Positions 31,676 through 44,268 of a DNA stretch of 64,000 bases are shown piece by piece. Where the stretch lies: positions 496,001 through 560,000 of the forward strand of contig JAQOOI010000075.1 in the NCBI GenBank assembly GCA_028554645.1. Direction: 5' to 3'. The stretch is from Omphalotus guepiniiformis. Its lineage: Eukaryota; Basidiomycota; Agaricomycetes; Agaricales; Omphalotaceae. A program made the position numbers and the translations under genes. The notes below the pieces were generated by a model, which was not told the origin of the DNA, did not search any database, and saw only the letters and a program-made list of their open reading frames with translations. Positions within the stretch are counted from its first letter, which is position 1. Every line of letters begins with the position of its first letter.

Positions 31676-34606
31676 CTAAATCCTTCCCTCCTCAATCTCC
31701 TGAGGGGTTAGCCATGCTGCTTCCCCAACTTTGCCCTCAAGATGCTCCAACAAGGCCCCCACCAGAGATAGCTTCCCAACACCTGACAAAAACCTACGAC
31801 TTGAGACAATGAACATGCCTTTCTTGCAACGAGAAAGCATGACATTGGTGCGGCGAAGATTGTTCAAGAACCCAATCTTCATAGATCGGACAATAGAGAT
31901 GATAATATAATCATCCTCATTCCCTAACCAAATAAGAATAAGAACTTGAGAAATAAGATAATAGGAATCCCATACCTTGAAAAGAATCCACATTAAAGCA
32001 CTTATCAGACCACTCCAACTCCTTGGCCTCCATTTGACACTGAATATAGTTCCTCTGTCCATCATAAGGTGTAATGATGTGGTAGCTCTTCTTGGTATCT
32101 TGAAGATGTTTGGCAATCTTGATGACAGCTTCACATTCAGAAATGTTCTAGAAACATCTTAGTATAGTGCAAGAACTCTAGTACATAACACTTACCATAA
32201 AGGACTTGTTCTGCATCTGCTCATTACCCAGAGCATCTACAAACTTGCAGGCAATCACATCCTCCTTGATAGGATGGTTGGGATTGGACTTGAGCTGGTT
32301 ATTATAAACTTCCTTGGATATGAAGCTGCCAATTTGAGGTGGCATACGATCTGAACTTCACTGAATACTTTAGTTCAAGGTAATCAATAAAATGACTTAC
32401 ATTGAGTATCAAGAAATACAATATGGGACCTTAGATGGTCTATCTCAAAGACACTTTGAAGGGTCCCAATATCCTCTTGACCAAATGGTGGTACTACAAA
32501 TAATCAAGTTAGTGTAAAAGAACAAGAAAAAAAACACATACATTGTTTATCATCACCAATCAAACACATCTTTCTAAGAGAATGTTGAGCAACACTAAAG
32601 ACAGGGAGATAGTCTCCTGTCTCAATCTGGCTAGCTTCATCCACAACTAGTGTATGCAGAGGAATAGTGCGAGTAAATTTGAAAAGCCATCTTGAAGAGA
32701 TCATACTAAGAGTGCAAAGTATAACATGACAATCAGAAAAGCTTCTGGGATTGGCAGTTCTGAATTCCTCAGAGCGGATGATTTTGTCCTGAAGCTGTTG
32801 GCCATATAGATGTTCATGCCTGAAGTAAAATCATAAGTCATATGAAATCAGAAGAACAAATAAATCATTTACCATTCAAAATGAAAGTCTTTGGAAACCA
32901 AGATTCTCCACGCACCAAATCCAATAGACATAAGTTTTTCAGCTATGTTTTTCACAGCCACATTTGATTGGGCAACTAGCCAAATTCCAGAAGTTCCATT
33001 CTGGATAGCCAACTCGACAAATCTGGCAATAACAGATGTTTTGCCACTTCCAGGTGGACCTTGAACTAAAATAACTCTGTCAGAATCCTTGTCAGATAGC
33101 ATGCTTTCAACAGCAACTATCTGAGATGAATTAAGAGTTTTTTTGTGATCCTCTGAAAGTGTAAAAGAGCCTGTAGACCTGTGCAAAGACCATATATGAG
33201 GCCAAATCATTAGTCCATCTTCAGATGGAAACCAAAAATTCTGAATCCAAGGATTTTCTGAGAACATCTTGGAAGATTTCTGCAGAATAGAAAGAACTGT
33301 CGCTGCTCTTCTAGCTTGTGCTTGAGTAGGTCCATCTCGGCCAACAGATGTAATAGTAGTGACCACTTTGTTGTCAGTTGTACCCATAGCATATGATGGG
33401 ACCAGTGAGGCTGAGCGGCCATCAACTGTTCCTGTCACACCTTTGAGATAATACTGTTCACCCCTAGAGCCCTGGATGCTGAGTTGAACTGTCTGTTCAA
33501 CAGTTAGCAATCAAGGCTATTGAGAAAATGAATAAACACACTTGATCAGACCTAATCTTTGTTTTATAAGTACCAGATTGTACATTGATCCTCCCAGATG
33601 CAGGACCGGCTTGATCCATTGTAAAGTCATGAGTGGTCTCGACTGGCTGCAGGTATTCAAGCCGAGTTGAGTCTTGAGCCCATTTTGCTAGGACATTCAA
33701 TTGCTAGTAATTGATGGATGAACAAGTGAATCAAAGGTGAAAAGAAGTACGCACTCCAGATGTAAAATTATTCCGTGTAGTATTAACCTTCTTGACCAAG
33801 TCAAACTGTGCTGTAGCGTTCTCAAAGGTTGGAAGAAATTGGGAGATCCAAGCTCGCTGTGCGATATCTAGGAAGCGTCCGTGGTCCTTTGGATCATACA
33901 CGTGGTCACGGAAGGTGTCGGACACAATGTCGTTGTTGACTTTCACACCTGACTGATCACCGATGATCTCTCGGATCGCATACAAGGGAGTCTTTCGTTC
34001 GTCAGAAAAGACGGATTGAATATCAACGCCGGCCAAAACCCGGAGGCCCAGATTCGAGTACAAAGCAAGAGCGAGAGGGGCGAGATCAAAAGCAAAAATT
34101 CCAGCATGGCGTGCAAGAATGACCTGTATAGGACTGGTGTCGCGGTTCGGAGATTCGACTTCATCAAACCCTTCATTTGAGTCAGGAGACTCATTGCGAC
34201 CGCGACGAGAGGTAGAGTATCGGGGTTTGTGAGGGAATTCGACAATAAGACAACGCTTATCGTTACAGATCGCGAGTGCGATGATGGACTGATCCTTTGA
34301 ATCGAGCCCAGGAGAGATCCCAACTGGACCAGGAAAATCGACGAACGTCTTCACAATGCCACTTTTAACATCCGATTCCTTGTAGGTAAGCACCTGTAGC
34401 GTATCGATGCTGAGATGGCGGTAAGAACCTGCCCCGCTGAGGAGATTCTGATTGATAGTCTTATTACTCAACGCGGCCTTTTTGGCCTGAGTTTTGGAAG
34501 TGTCCTTGTCAGAGAAAGGTTGGTGAAACATTTGGTGAGTGAGTTGATGGTGACGGAGAGAGGCAAAGACTGAAAAGCCTCGAGGCATCCAAACCTTCCT
34601 CCTCAT
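31676..34606 (-). CDS. superfamily 1 helicase (NFX1/UPF1-like) with possible exonuclease-like N-terminus
   Basis: Exons 34606-33755, 33703-33542, 33492-32873, 32819-32542, 32493-32401, 32350-32196, 32147-31976 and 31923-31676 give 859 residues. The helicase core is complete: Walker A VQGPPGSGKTSVIARF, motif Ia VAQSNVAVKNIAEKL, Walker B VVDEASQIETGDYL, motif III LIGDDKQLPPF, then LDTQYRMPPQIG, VDSFQGNEDDYIIISI and NVMLSRCKKGMFIV. The N-terminal 250 residues contain a stretch (about residues 85-195) that resembles a degenerate DEDD 3'-5' exonuclease/RNase H fold, but the usual first DxE is not visible. Substrates could be RNA or DNA. The first exon has normal composition, while the remaining exons are AT-rich. 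Confidence 0.88.
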
Positions 34607-34890
34607 GGTGAATCGATCGAATCCTGATCTCAATCAAAACAAGACGGTATATCCAATCTATAAAATTACTTATAACGTCCAGTCAAAGACTACCAATAGA
34701 TTGAGAGTAAAGAAAAGCCACTACAAATAGTCCATATACTATCAAAGACGAGAGACAAAAAGAAATAAAGGATATCAACGAGTGGAGTGGCATAGATCCT
34801 GTGCGCTGGTATGATGATGGAAAAGTGAAGAGAAGAATTGGGCGTATTGCAAACACTATGTGAACTTTTGTAATCGCAAGGGCGAAGTTA

Positions 34891-37800
34891 TCAAGGTTTC
34901 GGACTGGTGGGCCTGGAAGAATTTCGTGCACTCTCGGCGTGATCATTACTGAGACGTGCCAAAGGAGAACCACGACGGACAGGCGAGCTATTGTTCGAGT
35001 GAAAGTTGTTCTGTCCTGACAAGCCACCCGGAGGCACCAAACCAGGATCATTCATAGGAGACGGTGTGTTGCCGTTATTTGGACCAAAGCGAGGATCAAA
35101 CTGGGACATTCCTGTCATTTGCATCCCCATACCCATACCACCCATCATCGGCATACTCATCATCGACATGCGAGGGTCGAATGCACCCATCCCGTTGCCA
35201 GACATCATCGGGTTTAACGGAGCTATCCCGGGAGAGCCTCCACCCTCACCGCCTGCTTGAGAACCCGCGACAGAGAACGCCATCATAGCTTGTTGGTAGG
35301 CCTGAGCAGCTTGCTGAGCGGCAAACATGTGTTGAGGATTGAATCCGGGCATCATTCCACCATATCCAGTCATCATTGGGTTCATTCCACCACCAGTCAT
35401 CATCGGATTCATCCCACCCCCCGTCATCATCGGGTTCATACCCATCCCACCACCAGTCATCATTGGGTTCATGCCCATCATCATAGGATTCATACCCATA
35501 CCCATCATAGGGTTGAAACCTCCGTACATCGAACCCCCTTGCTGCATCTGGTCCAACTGCTGACGCTGATGTTCGTCGAACCTGCGCTGTCTCTCTTCAG
35601 CAAGACGTTTCTCCCGTTCACGCTCGGTGAGCGCAGCACCCATGCCACCCTCACGTTTACGTTCCCGTTCATGAGCAGTGATGGCACCCAGGAGACCAGT
35701 CTGTGGAGGCGGAGGCTTGTTTGGTACGTTGATGAGGGAAGCCCCACTCTCGCGAGCAAGCTCTTCCTGGCGTTTCGCTGAACGACCTTGCTTATCTTGC
35801 ATACCAGCTGATAATAGGCCCTGAGGGGTGAACGCTTTAGTCATTGTCTGAGCAGCAGGCTCAAGCTGCACGAAAGTTTCACGTCCATTGGCAGGAGTCT
35901 CAGGGATGGTGCCAGGGGTATGATGAGGATCGAGAACTTGACTCCACATGCTTTGGCGAGCAGCACCAGGCTGGGGAACCTCTGCCTGGGTACGAACAGG
36001 TGTACTATCCTCGAAGTAAGTTCGTCTTCCAGCATCAGAGTATTGTCGCGGCACAGGAGCAGGGTAATCGTCGCCATCGACTGGTAAAATATCCGTAACT
36101 AATTAGCAATACGTACAAGTTATAAAGAGACATTACTCACTCGGCATTCGCCCTCCAGGAACACCTCCTGCCGGTATTTGCGGTAGTGTGCGAGGTCGTA
36201 AATGCGAATAAGCGAATTGGGCATCGCTGGCGTCACCGCCATTTGTATTGGGGACATTGATTCCAGCAGCGTTGGGTCGGACAGACTGATTCGATGACGC
36301 TGCTCCTGACGCAGGCTTCGAAGTTGGCTCGGCGTCCGAATCTACTTCGTCATCCTCCTCCTCCTCCTCTTCCTCTTCTTCGTCATCCTCCTCACTACTA
36401 GCATTCCATGCATCAGTTCCACCTGCAGGTACTGCCCGCATCTTCCTTTTCGTGTTCGTGGTGCGTGCCCCAGGTCGATGTGCAGCAGCAGCCTGGGCAG
36501 CCTGAGCAGCTTGCGCCTTGGCTTTCCTCTCCGCGGCTTTACTAGACGGTGCAAAGGATGACCGGTATTGCGCGGTCCCAGCACTCGCCGAAGTAGCAGA
36601 AACGCCCTCAGCGGGTCGATACCCTGACGACGGAGACGCCGCCCCTGCGCGAGGATGTAATGGCTCGGTCGACCCTTGCTGTGGTGGCGGCGGCGGAGGT
36701 TGTTCGCTGACATCAAGATACGAGAGCGCTGCCAGCACATCAAGATTGTCATCGTCACTGAAAGCAGCCGCCTTGTTTGTGGAACTGTTCACTGCCCTCG
36801 CCGACGAATCCACGCCAGCTACTGCCGAGGCAGTGGACGAAGGTATTGCACTCGACTCATCGCGTTCTGCATCCATCATATCCTGGTCGTAGTCTTCTTC
36901 ACCTTCACTGTCCTCTTCGGGAACTTGTTGTCCTACAAGTGCAGAAGCAGGAGGAGTTTCGTGTCCATGACCGAAACGGGAACTACTCGCTTGTTGTTGA
37001 GCACGTGCCCCAGAAGGCTTACGTCCTAACCCCAACCCTAACCCGGGACGCGAAGCTTCGGGAACAGAATTTGAACTGTCCTTTGAACGTTCAATGAAAG
37101 CCATCGGAGTGCTATTTCGTACAACAGGAGATTGATTGGAGTAGACACTCGCTGAGCTAACAGGGCTCGTCACAGAACGAGACTCAACTCTCGTTTCTGC
37201 CTCGTCCGAACTCCTCTCCGATTTCTCATCCTCGGCAATAGTTGTTGGCATCCTTCTCGGTGCCTGATGACTAGGCCCTGGTTCAACCGCATTGCGTCCC
37301 TGAGGTTCTCGGTCAAACTGAGCCATGTAGTACAACGCTGCCTCGCTGGATAGTTCATGACCGTCCTCAGACGGCGGTCGCAGCGGCGGGTTCTGTGCCA
37401 TCGGCGAGCTCACAGGCGAGTAAGGCGAGGTGAGTATCGATGCACGTTCACCGAGGGCTCCACCTCTAAGACCTGGCGACGCTGAACCTGAGGGATGGTC
37501 TGCATTTGAATGTGGAGATGTCAGGATAGACACAGGCGAACGGGGTGCGTCAATATTTGGCAAGTTGCTGTTCGAAGCCGGCAGATTGGACGCAGGCGAA
37601 CTCGTGTTCACTGTCATTGCTGCATTCGAGAAGCTATCAAATGACGCACGACCAGCGCTCATTCCAGAAGGACGCGAGTTGGACAAGGAGCCGGAGTCGT
37701 GGCTTTGGCGACTGGTAGGACTGAATCGATCTTTCTCTGGTGGACGTGGTGTTGGACTCGACTCTGACGGTAGGTTGACCATACCTCTAGTCGGGCTAGC

Positions 37801-39990
37801 ACTATGAGGTTCTCCTGGCACCTTACTTGGCTGTCCAGAGGGCATTTCAGCCTGACCAGATGGAGACACAGAAGGACTTGCTGGTGGTGATGGTGCGGGT
37901 TCCTCAGGTACGGGAGATGGACCCAAAACAGACTGCCTTCCACCTCCACTGATGGTGCCTCCATGCGTAAACACACTGCTTCTCTCCGTGATTGGCGTAA
38001 GCAAGGCCCTGTCTTGTGGTTGCGAAGAGATACCATCAAACGATAGTGGTGGGAGTTGCGGGCCATTGCCGGGGCTTCCAATCGGAGGAAGTGAAGGAGG
38101 GGTGTCCGAAGGAGGGTCTCCTCTGCTGCCGCTACCGCTAGCCACTGGCGCCTGTGGTGAGGGCATCGCCTCTCGCATTCTTACAGAGAGGAGACTGAGT
38201 AATCGCGAGCGAACAAGGGAAGTGCGCTCATCTCGCGGATCCAAGGTTTCTGCTTGCTCACGGTCCAGAAAGAGTAACTAACGAACGAGTTGTCATTCAA
38301 AGACCAGGCAACAACGTAATTGCTTGGAACGTACGTCCTTATGAGGTCCAACCGGATAAGCAAACATCAATGATTTAGAGTCCCGAGGATCCCATGTCCA
38401 GGCTTGAGGTCTTCCATACAACTTGAATGCATCATGGAAAGCTGTATGACAGAATAAACGCCAGTCACGACAGCATATAAAGTTACTCACCAATGATCCA
38501 CTTCAACATCTCAGCCGCTTGGCTCAGTCCACCCTCCAACTGCGGCATGACCAACAACCAGCCCTCCCTTCCGTGCATTGAGCCGGCCGTTTCCTCTTCT
38601 CCAAACAATCCCTCGATTTTCATGAGCGTACTTCTCGTGATTAATTCTGGTCTCTCAGGGTACACGGCAAACGCTTGAGAGATATCAGACATCGACAGGA
38701 TAGTCTTTTTGCGATCCTTAGGCTTGGGGGAGGCGAACATGGAAATTGAAGGTTTGCTCGGTAGACGAGGGGATGCAGGATCATAGGCATGGGAGTTGGA
38801 ATCGCGAGAAAAGAGGGAAGACATGCGCTTCTTGCGCGTAGCACCAGCGTTGGTCGGTTGATTGCCACCATTGGAAATGACGCGACCAAGCTCGTCGGAC
38901 TCTGTAGCGGGAGCGCCGGCACTGATAACCATCCACACGAGTTTCCAGTCGGTCTGGCCAGCGATCCGAATGCGAACCCATCCTTCAAGACGGTTACGAA
39001 CAAGTGTAGTAGGGATATCGCGAGCTGGATGTTGGATATGGTTAGACACGAGTAGAAAGGCACAGTAGCACACGTACCACTGAGCGTAATACGAATCAAG
39101 TGAGCAGTGTAGATTTCCTCGAGTCGGGATTTTTCCCAGGCGGAAAGACGAAGAGCTGCGGCCCATGAGATGAGGGCGGCAGTAGATGGACAAGAGAAGA
39201 GCAAGAGATTAGATCCAGCAGTATTGAGAGTGAGAACGTTGGAATAACGTTGAGCAGGTGTTGTCGGTGTCGCTGGTACGGTTACTGAGCCGAGGACTTG
39301 AACAAACTGAGCAAAGAAGGTCAATAGATGGATTCAAAGGGGCAACAAAAAGGCACGTACTGCATCAGTCATATTGACATAGGTAGGAGGCACTTCTTTG
39401 CCTTGTTGACTAGCTTCCTGGATCTTCCTCATGTCCCATATACTGAGTGTTGTGCCCCCAAGCTGGGCCCAAACCTCTGTCCAACCCTCGTCCTTGAGTG
39501 GCTTGTGTCCATTAGGCTCTCGCTCGATTCTGCGAACGAGAGGACCAGAGAAATATATTTTGTGTGCATGAGCTACTGTGAGCTGTACTACAGAACGGAT
39601 TTCGGGGTGCAAAGGAGGGGGATTTGGAGGAGAGGCTGGGGGAGCTTCAGACGAGGAAAGATTGGTCTCCTCTGGTGCCTGACCGTTGCCATTGGCCATG
39701 GAAGTAGAATTTGGGTTAGATCGGGAAGAGGAGCGGTGAAGATCTGAATTTAGCTGAGAAGGATGCTTGCGAAAAGAGAAGAAGGAAGAAGAACGAGCAT
39801 GAGACTGATTGTTTGGTGGTGAGTTCGATGTCGGCTGAGAATTGGTGGTGAAATTGTGAGTAGGTGGTCTGCTGGCTCGTAATTCCTGTAAACGTGTAGG
39901 CGAGATGAAGGGAGAGCCCCTCGAATCCCACTGTGGACTGCTCGTCGCTGCCACTTGCGAGCTCATCGATTTCACAGCAAAGTTCAACAA
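34891..39990 (-). CDS. CAF120: CAF120/SKG3-like PH-domain protein
   Basis: Six exons (39990-39361, 39306-39078, 39024-38491, 38441-38335, 38277-36141, 36080-34891) encode 1608 residues. A first PH-like domain spans roughly residues 115-290 (GWTEVWAQLGGTTLSIWDM ... LLLFSCPSTAALISWAAALR). A second module follows (GWVRIRIAGQTDWKLVWMVI ... REGWLLVMPQLEGGLSQAAE). In yeast the relatives Caf120 and Skg3 associate with CCR4-NOT or the bud neck. A very long disordered Ser/Pro-rich region (about 38277-36141) with an acidic poly-Glu/Asp tract follows. The C-terminal exon has a Gln/Arg-rich helix and a methionine-rich tandem repeat. The role by family is mRNA-decay or morphogenesis signalling, not proven here. 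Confidence 0.86.
35361..35518 (-). repeat. methionine-rich tandem repeat in the CAF120-like gene
   Basis: Near-identical units encoding (G)MNPMMTGG and MGMNPMM are repeated about seven times in the last exon. The DNA repeat is built on ATGAACCCGATGATGAC-like units of about 24-33 bases. The units differ mainly at synonymous sites, so the array is not freshly expanded. Confidence 0.75.
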
Positions 39991-40055
39991 ATTCGTTATT
40001 CAACTCATTTTTTCTATTGTAAACCTAACCAGAAACTGAGGCTGTGTCCTTCACG

Positions 40056-41084
40056 TCATCTACTTTCTGCTTTCGGTGCGTTCTCGTACTCTCCAAATCC
40101 GAGTGAATTCTGTACTGCCTTTTCATCAGCATCAGGCTCAAGGTGGCCCTGTTGGTTTCGTCGCGCGCTGGTGATCCAGGTCAGTTACCCGATATTTGTC
40201 TCTTTGCGCCCACTTACCGGAAGAACGTGTATGAGAGCACGACTGAATCGACATTCCTGCACGAGGGGTCATCTAGCACGTCCTTGTCGATGAAAAACAG
40301 GAGCGGCATGTCCACCTCTTCTCCAGCAAGTAGTTTCTGCTCTTCAAAGCAAAAACACTCTACTTTTGAGAAATAGGGCGCTATCTTTGGCTTGAATGAG
40401 TAAAGATGCAGCCCAATGCAACTGATCATACCCTGTCTGGCGTAACATTGTACGTCGCTATTCCAATAATGTCGTCCTTGCTATTATTCTTTGCGGTGTA
40501 AAAGGCCAGACTCGTCTCCCCAGGTAGCACATACACGAACTTTTGCTGCGGCTTGAAGCTCCATGGTAGCTGCTCCGACCTATCCGCATTGAAGAATACT
40601 TTGATCCTACGCGCATCAGAGACTGGTACGAGTCGATCAGGATCGAAACGTCCTGAAGATCCCGAAGAAGAAGACCCTGTGTTGGGTGTTCCAGCGAACC
40701 CAGTTGCGGCACAGAACATCCTGTAGAGTGGGACTGCAGCGTATGTGAGACCTACAAAGCCGACTATCTTTGAAAGACATTTTTCAGAAGAAGATGAGGG
40801 AGGGTCAGCGCAGAACGCACGACGGCCGAGGTGTACATCAACAAGGACTTGTTTCTTGTTGCGCGCGCCGCATACATTTCTTCTCGACTTTTGTACTGAG
40901 GTTGAGGGCGCTGTCGCACTTGCGTTGTAGATTTAGGGACTTCATTGCCTGACATCCATCGTGCTGAGTGCAGTGAAACTCTCAAACTGCTTCTCTGAAA
41001 CTGTGCCAACCTCACCTGAGCACAAAGACTGTCAGAATCTGTAATGTTGTAACCAACTCATGTTACTTACATTGGTTTGCGCAT
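40056..41084 (-). CDS. COX11: cytochrome c oxidase assembly protein COX11
   Basis: COX11 delivers copper to the CuB site of cytochrome oxidase subunit 1 from the mitochondrial intermembrane space. The catalytic part is certain: one membrane segment (SAVIVGFVGLTYAAVPLY), then the beta-rich copper domain with FFNADRSEQLPWSFKPQQ, NVTPDRIAPYFSKVECFCFE (the copper-binding CFCF) and EEVDMPLLFFID. Exons are 41028-40821, 40767-40432, 40384-40218 and 40167-40056. A first tiny exon 41084-41071 (MRKPI) is the best-fitting start and gives 278 residues; the alternative is the internal Met in RWMSGNEVPK. The sequence after either start is Arg/Ser-rich, as in a mitochondrial presequence. The end at 40056 lies only 65 bases from the start of the CAF120-like gene. 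Confidence 0.92.
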
Positions 41085-41225
41085 GAAACGCAGTCAGTCC
41101 TCGAGGACAAAAGTGAAGAAAACGAAGGCTCATGGGAAGAGCCAGAAAATGTTTCGGGCCGATATTCCGGTCCAAGGAATGACTGGTTGGTTCATGGACC
41201 TAGACTCTTCCCACTTCCATCTCCA

Positions 41226-42241
41226 ATGTCGTCGTCGTCGACCCCGACCCCGGCACAAGCCTCAAGCTCAACTCCATCTTCATCCTCAACACCAAAACCC
41301 GAAGACAAAGAGCTAGAAAAACTCCTTTCAAGAGAAGCTTCTGCATTTCAACGAGAGTTGGAAGTGGAGAGAATCCTGAAGGCGTTTAAGTTAAAGTACG
41401 TCAATTCACAATTTACTCAAAAAGTCATTGGTTTAAACGAACATCGCTGCATATAGCCCGTATGATATCCTAGATATAGATGAATCTGCTACACAGGATG
41501 ACGTGAAGCGTAAATATCGACAGCTTTCATTATGTGCGACCCTTCATTTGTCAAGGTATACAACTTTCCAACTCTTCATTTTTCAGTTATCCATCCAGAT
41601 AAAACACCTCACGAACGCGCCCCAGAGGCATTTGATCTCCTAAAGAAAGTGCGTTTTCAGCTCGTCTACTGCTATTAATCACGCAACTTACCTTCTATCC
41701 CAGGCCGAATCCGAGCTTTCCGACAAGGCCAAACGCGAAGAACTCGACGCAGTGATAACACAAGCGCGGGTGACCCTCCTCAAGTCCCTTTCCCTTCCTG
41801 CCTCTACACGAGATGATGACCCACAGCTCAAGGCCATTTCTAACCCGCCGTTCAAGGTTCGCTTCAGAGCCCAAGCTAAGGAGTTGTTGATCGATGAAGA
41901 GGTTCGCAGGCGCAAGTAAGTTTTCTTTGGTTTTTCTCTCACCGTTCACTGATGATCTTGGGTCTTGCTCGTTGTCATCGTTGCATGCAGAGCCATCAAG
42001 ATGCACCTTGCAAACGAAGGCTTGGAGGCCAGGAAGAAAGATGAGGAGATTGCATCCAAGAAGAGGAAGGCAGAAGAGGATAGGCAGTGGGAAGGTCTGA
42101 TCGCTTGTATGTCTTGCTCTATTCTCTCAAGCTGATATTTCTTCCTTCGTAGACAACCGCGATCAAAGAGTAGACAGCTGGCGCAGCTTCAGTAACACCA
42201 AGAAGAAGAAAAAGAACAAGTCTGCCCCGCTTCTTGGGTAA
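41226..42241 (+). CDS. J-domain protein (DNAJC8/Spf31-like)
   Basis: Exons 41226-41395, 41457-41533, 41587-41648, 41704-41915, 41991-42106 and 42153-42241 give 241 residues. A J-domain runs from about residue 54 to 115: NPYDILDIDESATQDDVKRK, YRQLSLFIHPDK (the HPD that stimulates Hsp70) and ESELSDKAKREELD. After it comes a long charged helix (LLIDEEVRRRKAIKMHLANE, RKKDEEIASKKRKAEEDRQW) and a Lys-rich C-terminus KKKKKNKSAPLLG. This arrangement matches DNAJC8/Spf31, a nuclear, spliceosome-associated co-chaperone. The start is 141 bases from the divergent COX11 start. Confidence 0.9.
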
Positions 42242-42625
42242 AGTAATCACTGTAACTTCAAATTTACGTTGTTGTCATCCACTTCTTGCTCTTGTATATT
42301 CCCATAAGTTACAAGTTAAATATATCATTTTGGACCAACGAGAATGGAGGCGGTACTCTGTACATAACACTACTTTGAACCCGTCACGTATGCAGGCGGA
42401 AGCTCTAGAAGTTCAGCGACGTACTTATCGCCAGGCATTAATGAGCTGCGTGCCCTGCCTTCGCACGTACTGCTCCTGTCTGAGCTTCATTAAACCTAGC
42501 CTGCGGTCTGGTTCCTTTGCAGACGGTACCGGTGCAGATACGAACAGCTCCTTCACAGGAAGTATATGCTTGTCGAGGCACGTACCATCAACGGCTTTCA
42601 AAATACCACGGCATTAAAGGTCGCT
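42242..42625. other. short intergenic gap between convergent genes
   Basis: No gene is supported between the stop of the J-domain gene and the stop of SEN2. Both 3' untranslated regions must lie here and may overlap. Confidence 0.5.
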
Positions 42626-44049
42626 CTAATCTCTCATACGAGCAGGCAAGAATCTCCGTACAATGACCTCTCGCACTGAATACTGCGCCAGGCACGCGGG
42701 AGACGTCAAGGCATCTGCAGAGAGCCGCGACCGTGCTGGTATCGTCACGTACGTGAGAATGAGTGTCTGTGAGATCGTCAGCTATTGAAGCAATCGCAAA
42801 TAATTTCGTATGCACCTTCATCACTTGTGAATTAACGCGATTGATTGTGCTCAGCCATGACCACGTAAACGGCTCTGCGTTCTGAAGATTCGTTGTAGAT
42901 AATTTTTGGTCTTCGGGGTCTTCATATACCGGACACACAACAATAGCGAACCTGCAAGGGTGTCAGTGAAACAGACGAGGAAACACAGAGACACTTACTC
43001 GGCGTGTGTGAAAACGGGCCCTCTCTTATAAAGTAGATAGTCGACACAGAACTTGATACCACTCTTCACTACCCATCCAAGCGACCGATAATGGTGATAT
43101 GCAACGTAATGCACCAAGAACGGGTTATCGAATTGCAATGCAGGCGAAGGAAGGTTTGGTATTGGTGGAGACAGGTGACTGCGCTGAAAAGCAAGCCAGA
43201 TTTGTTGCAGGCTCAGAGGCTCTTCCTGCATCGCGATTCAGCAGGGATGACGAGAAATTGATATTTTACACGAACCGTCTTAGGGTCCAAGATTGTCAGA
43301 CAATCCAAACTCCACGACAAGAAGAAAGCTTCACAGAGCGTCAACTGTAAGTGTTCCATTTCCTCCAGTGGCTCCTCCTCCTCCTCCTCCTCCTCTTCAT
43401 CCTCGGCATCCTTGCTCGCAGCGGCCGAGTCATCCTCAAGTTCTCCAAGTTCAGTTGGTTGAGCGGGCCTCCATGTAGCACCCGAAGGGATTGCTGGACC
43501 AGACAGTGCAGGAACAATGACGCGTCCTTCTGTTTCGAAAATAGCTTCCGCTTCCGCTGCAACAGCCGCAATGGCCGCTGCACGATCCAGCTTGAATTGC
43601 TTTCGCTCAGCACGTCTCTTCTCTCGTATCTCTTCAGAAGTATATTCTGGCGCCAAAGGTTTTCAGCAACTATAACGTATCTTAGAAGATACTGGATACG
43701 TACTGCTTCCACGCGTCTTTCTATCCTTGATCTGCCTAGCAAGCCAGGTGGGCTCACTCCTTGAAAGGTCTCCCTTCCCAAAAAAGCCTCTTCTCCATAA
43801 AATCATCCGGTCATTTTGATTTGTTATCCAAACAGATCGTGTTGGTTCATCGTAGTAGCCTTCGCAATGAGGATTTAATACTTGTGCTCGAGAGAGACCA
43901 ATTAGACCAAGAATTGAGCGGACACGGCTGGAAGATGGATCGTGAAATACGAGAGGTAAAGGATGCGCATAGATACGATTATTCTCGTTACGACGAGCTC
44001 CACCCTTACCAGGTCCTTTGGATTTGCTGCTACGACTGATAAGCGACAT
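42626..44049 (-). CDS. SEN2: tRNA-splicing endonuclease subunit Sen2
   Basis: Sen2 cuts the 5' splice site of intron-containing tRNAs. Exons are 44049-43704, 43646-43276, 43225-42999, 42951-42816 and 42766-42626, giving 406 residues. The C-terminal nuclease domain is intact: NPFLVHYVAYHHYRSLGWVV, KSGIKFCVDYLLYKRGPVFT then HAEFAIVV, with the catalytic triad Tyr (DYLLYKRGP), His (FTHAEF) and Lys (RVNSQVMKTLILTYV). The protein ends YSVREVIVRRFLPARMRD, a family hallmark. The middle holds a run of acidic residues (EEEEEEEEEPLEEME). The N-terminal region carries IGLIGLSRAQVLNPHCEGYY-like family sequence. The same window holds a tRNA with an intron, its expected substrate. Confidence 0.93.
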
Positions 44050-44268
44050 ACTGGAGTTGAAATTTGAAAGTGTGATTCTGTGTGAAGGAAAGAAAGAATT
44101 ATATTATTTGGCTATGCTTGGTCCGCAAGTCAAAGCTGAGAGTATTATTACCGTTCCTGCGTAAATAAACACGATACAACTATTCAAAGGAAGCAAAATT
44201 CAGAAAAAAAAAATACAAAAAGTCAGAAGTACAACATCGCGACAGTCTAGGCGAGCAATACAACGGTC

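Noticed and set aside
31460..33720. AT-rich helicase region considered as a Helitron or other transposon
   Set aside because: The helicase is SF1 UPF1/NFX1-like, not the PIF1-like type of Helitrons. There is no Rep domain, no CTRR end and no terminal repeats, and it is part of a normal multi-exon gene.
36518..36892. Plus-strand frames opposite the CAF120-like disordered exon
   Set aside because: They are reverse-strand shadows of a low-complexity Ser/Glu-rich exon.
42234..42617. 127-codon plus-strand frame after the J-domain gene
   Set aside because: It overlaps the J-domain stop and runs into the end of SEN2; no motif, and the antisense of SEN2 explains its end.
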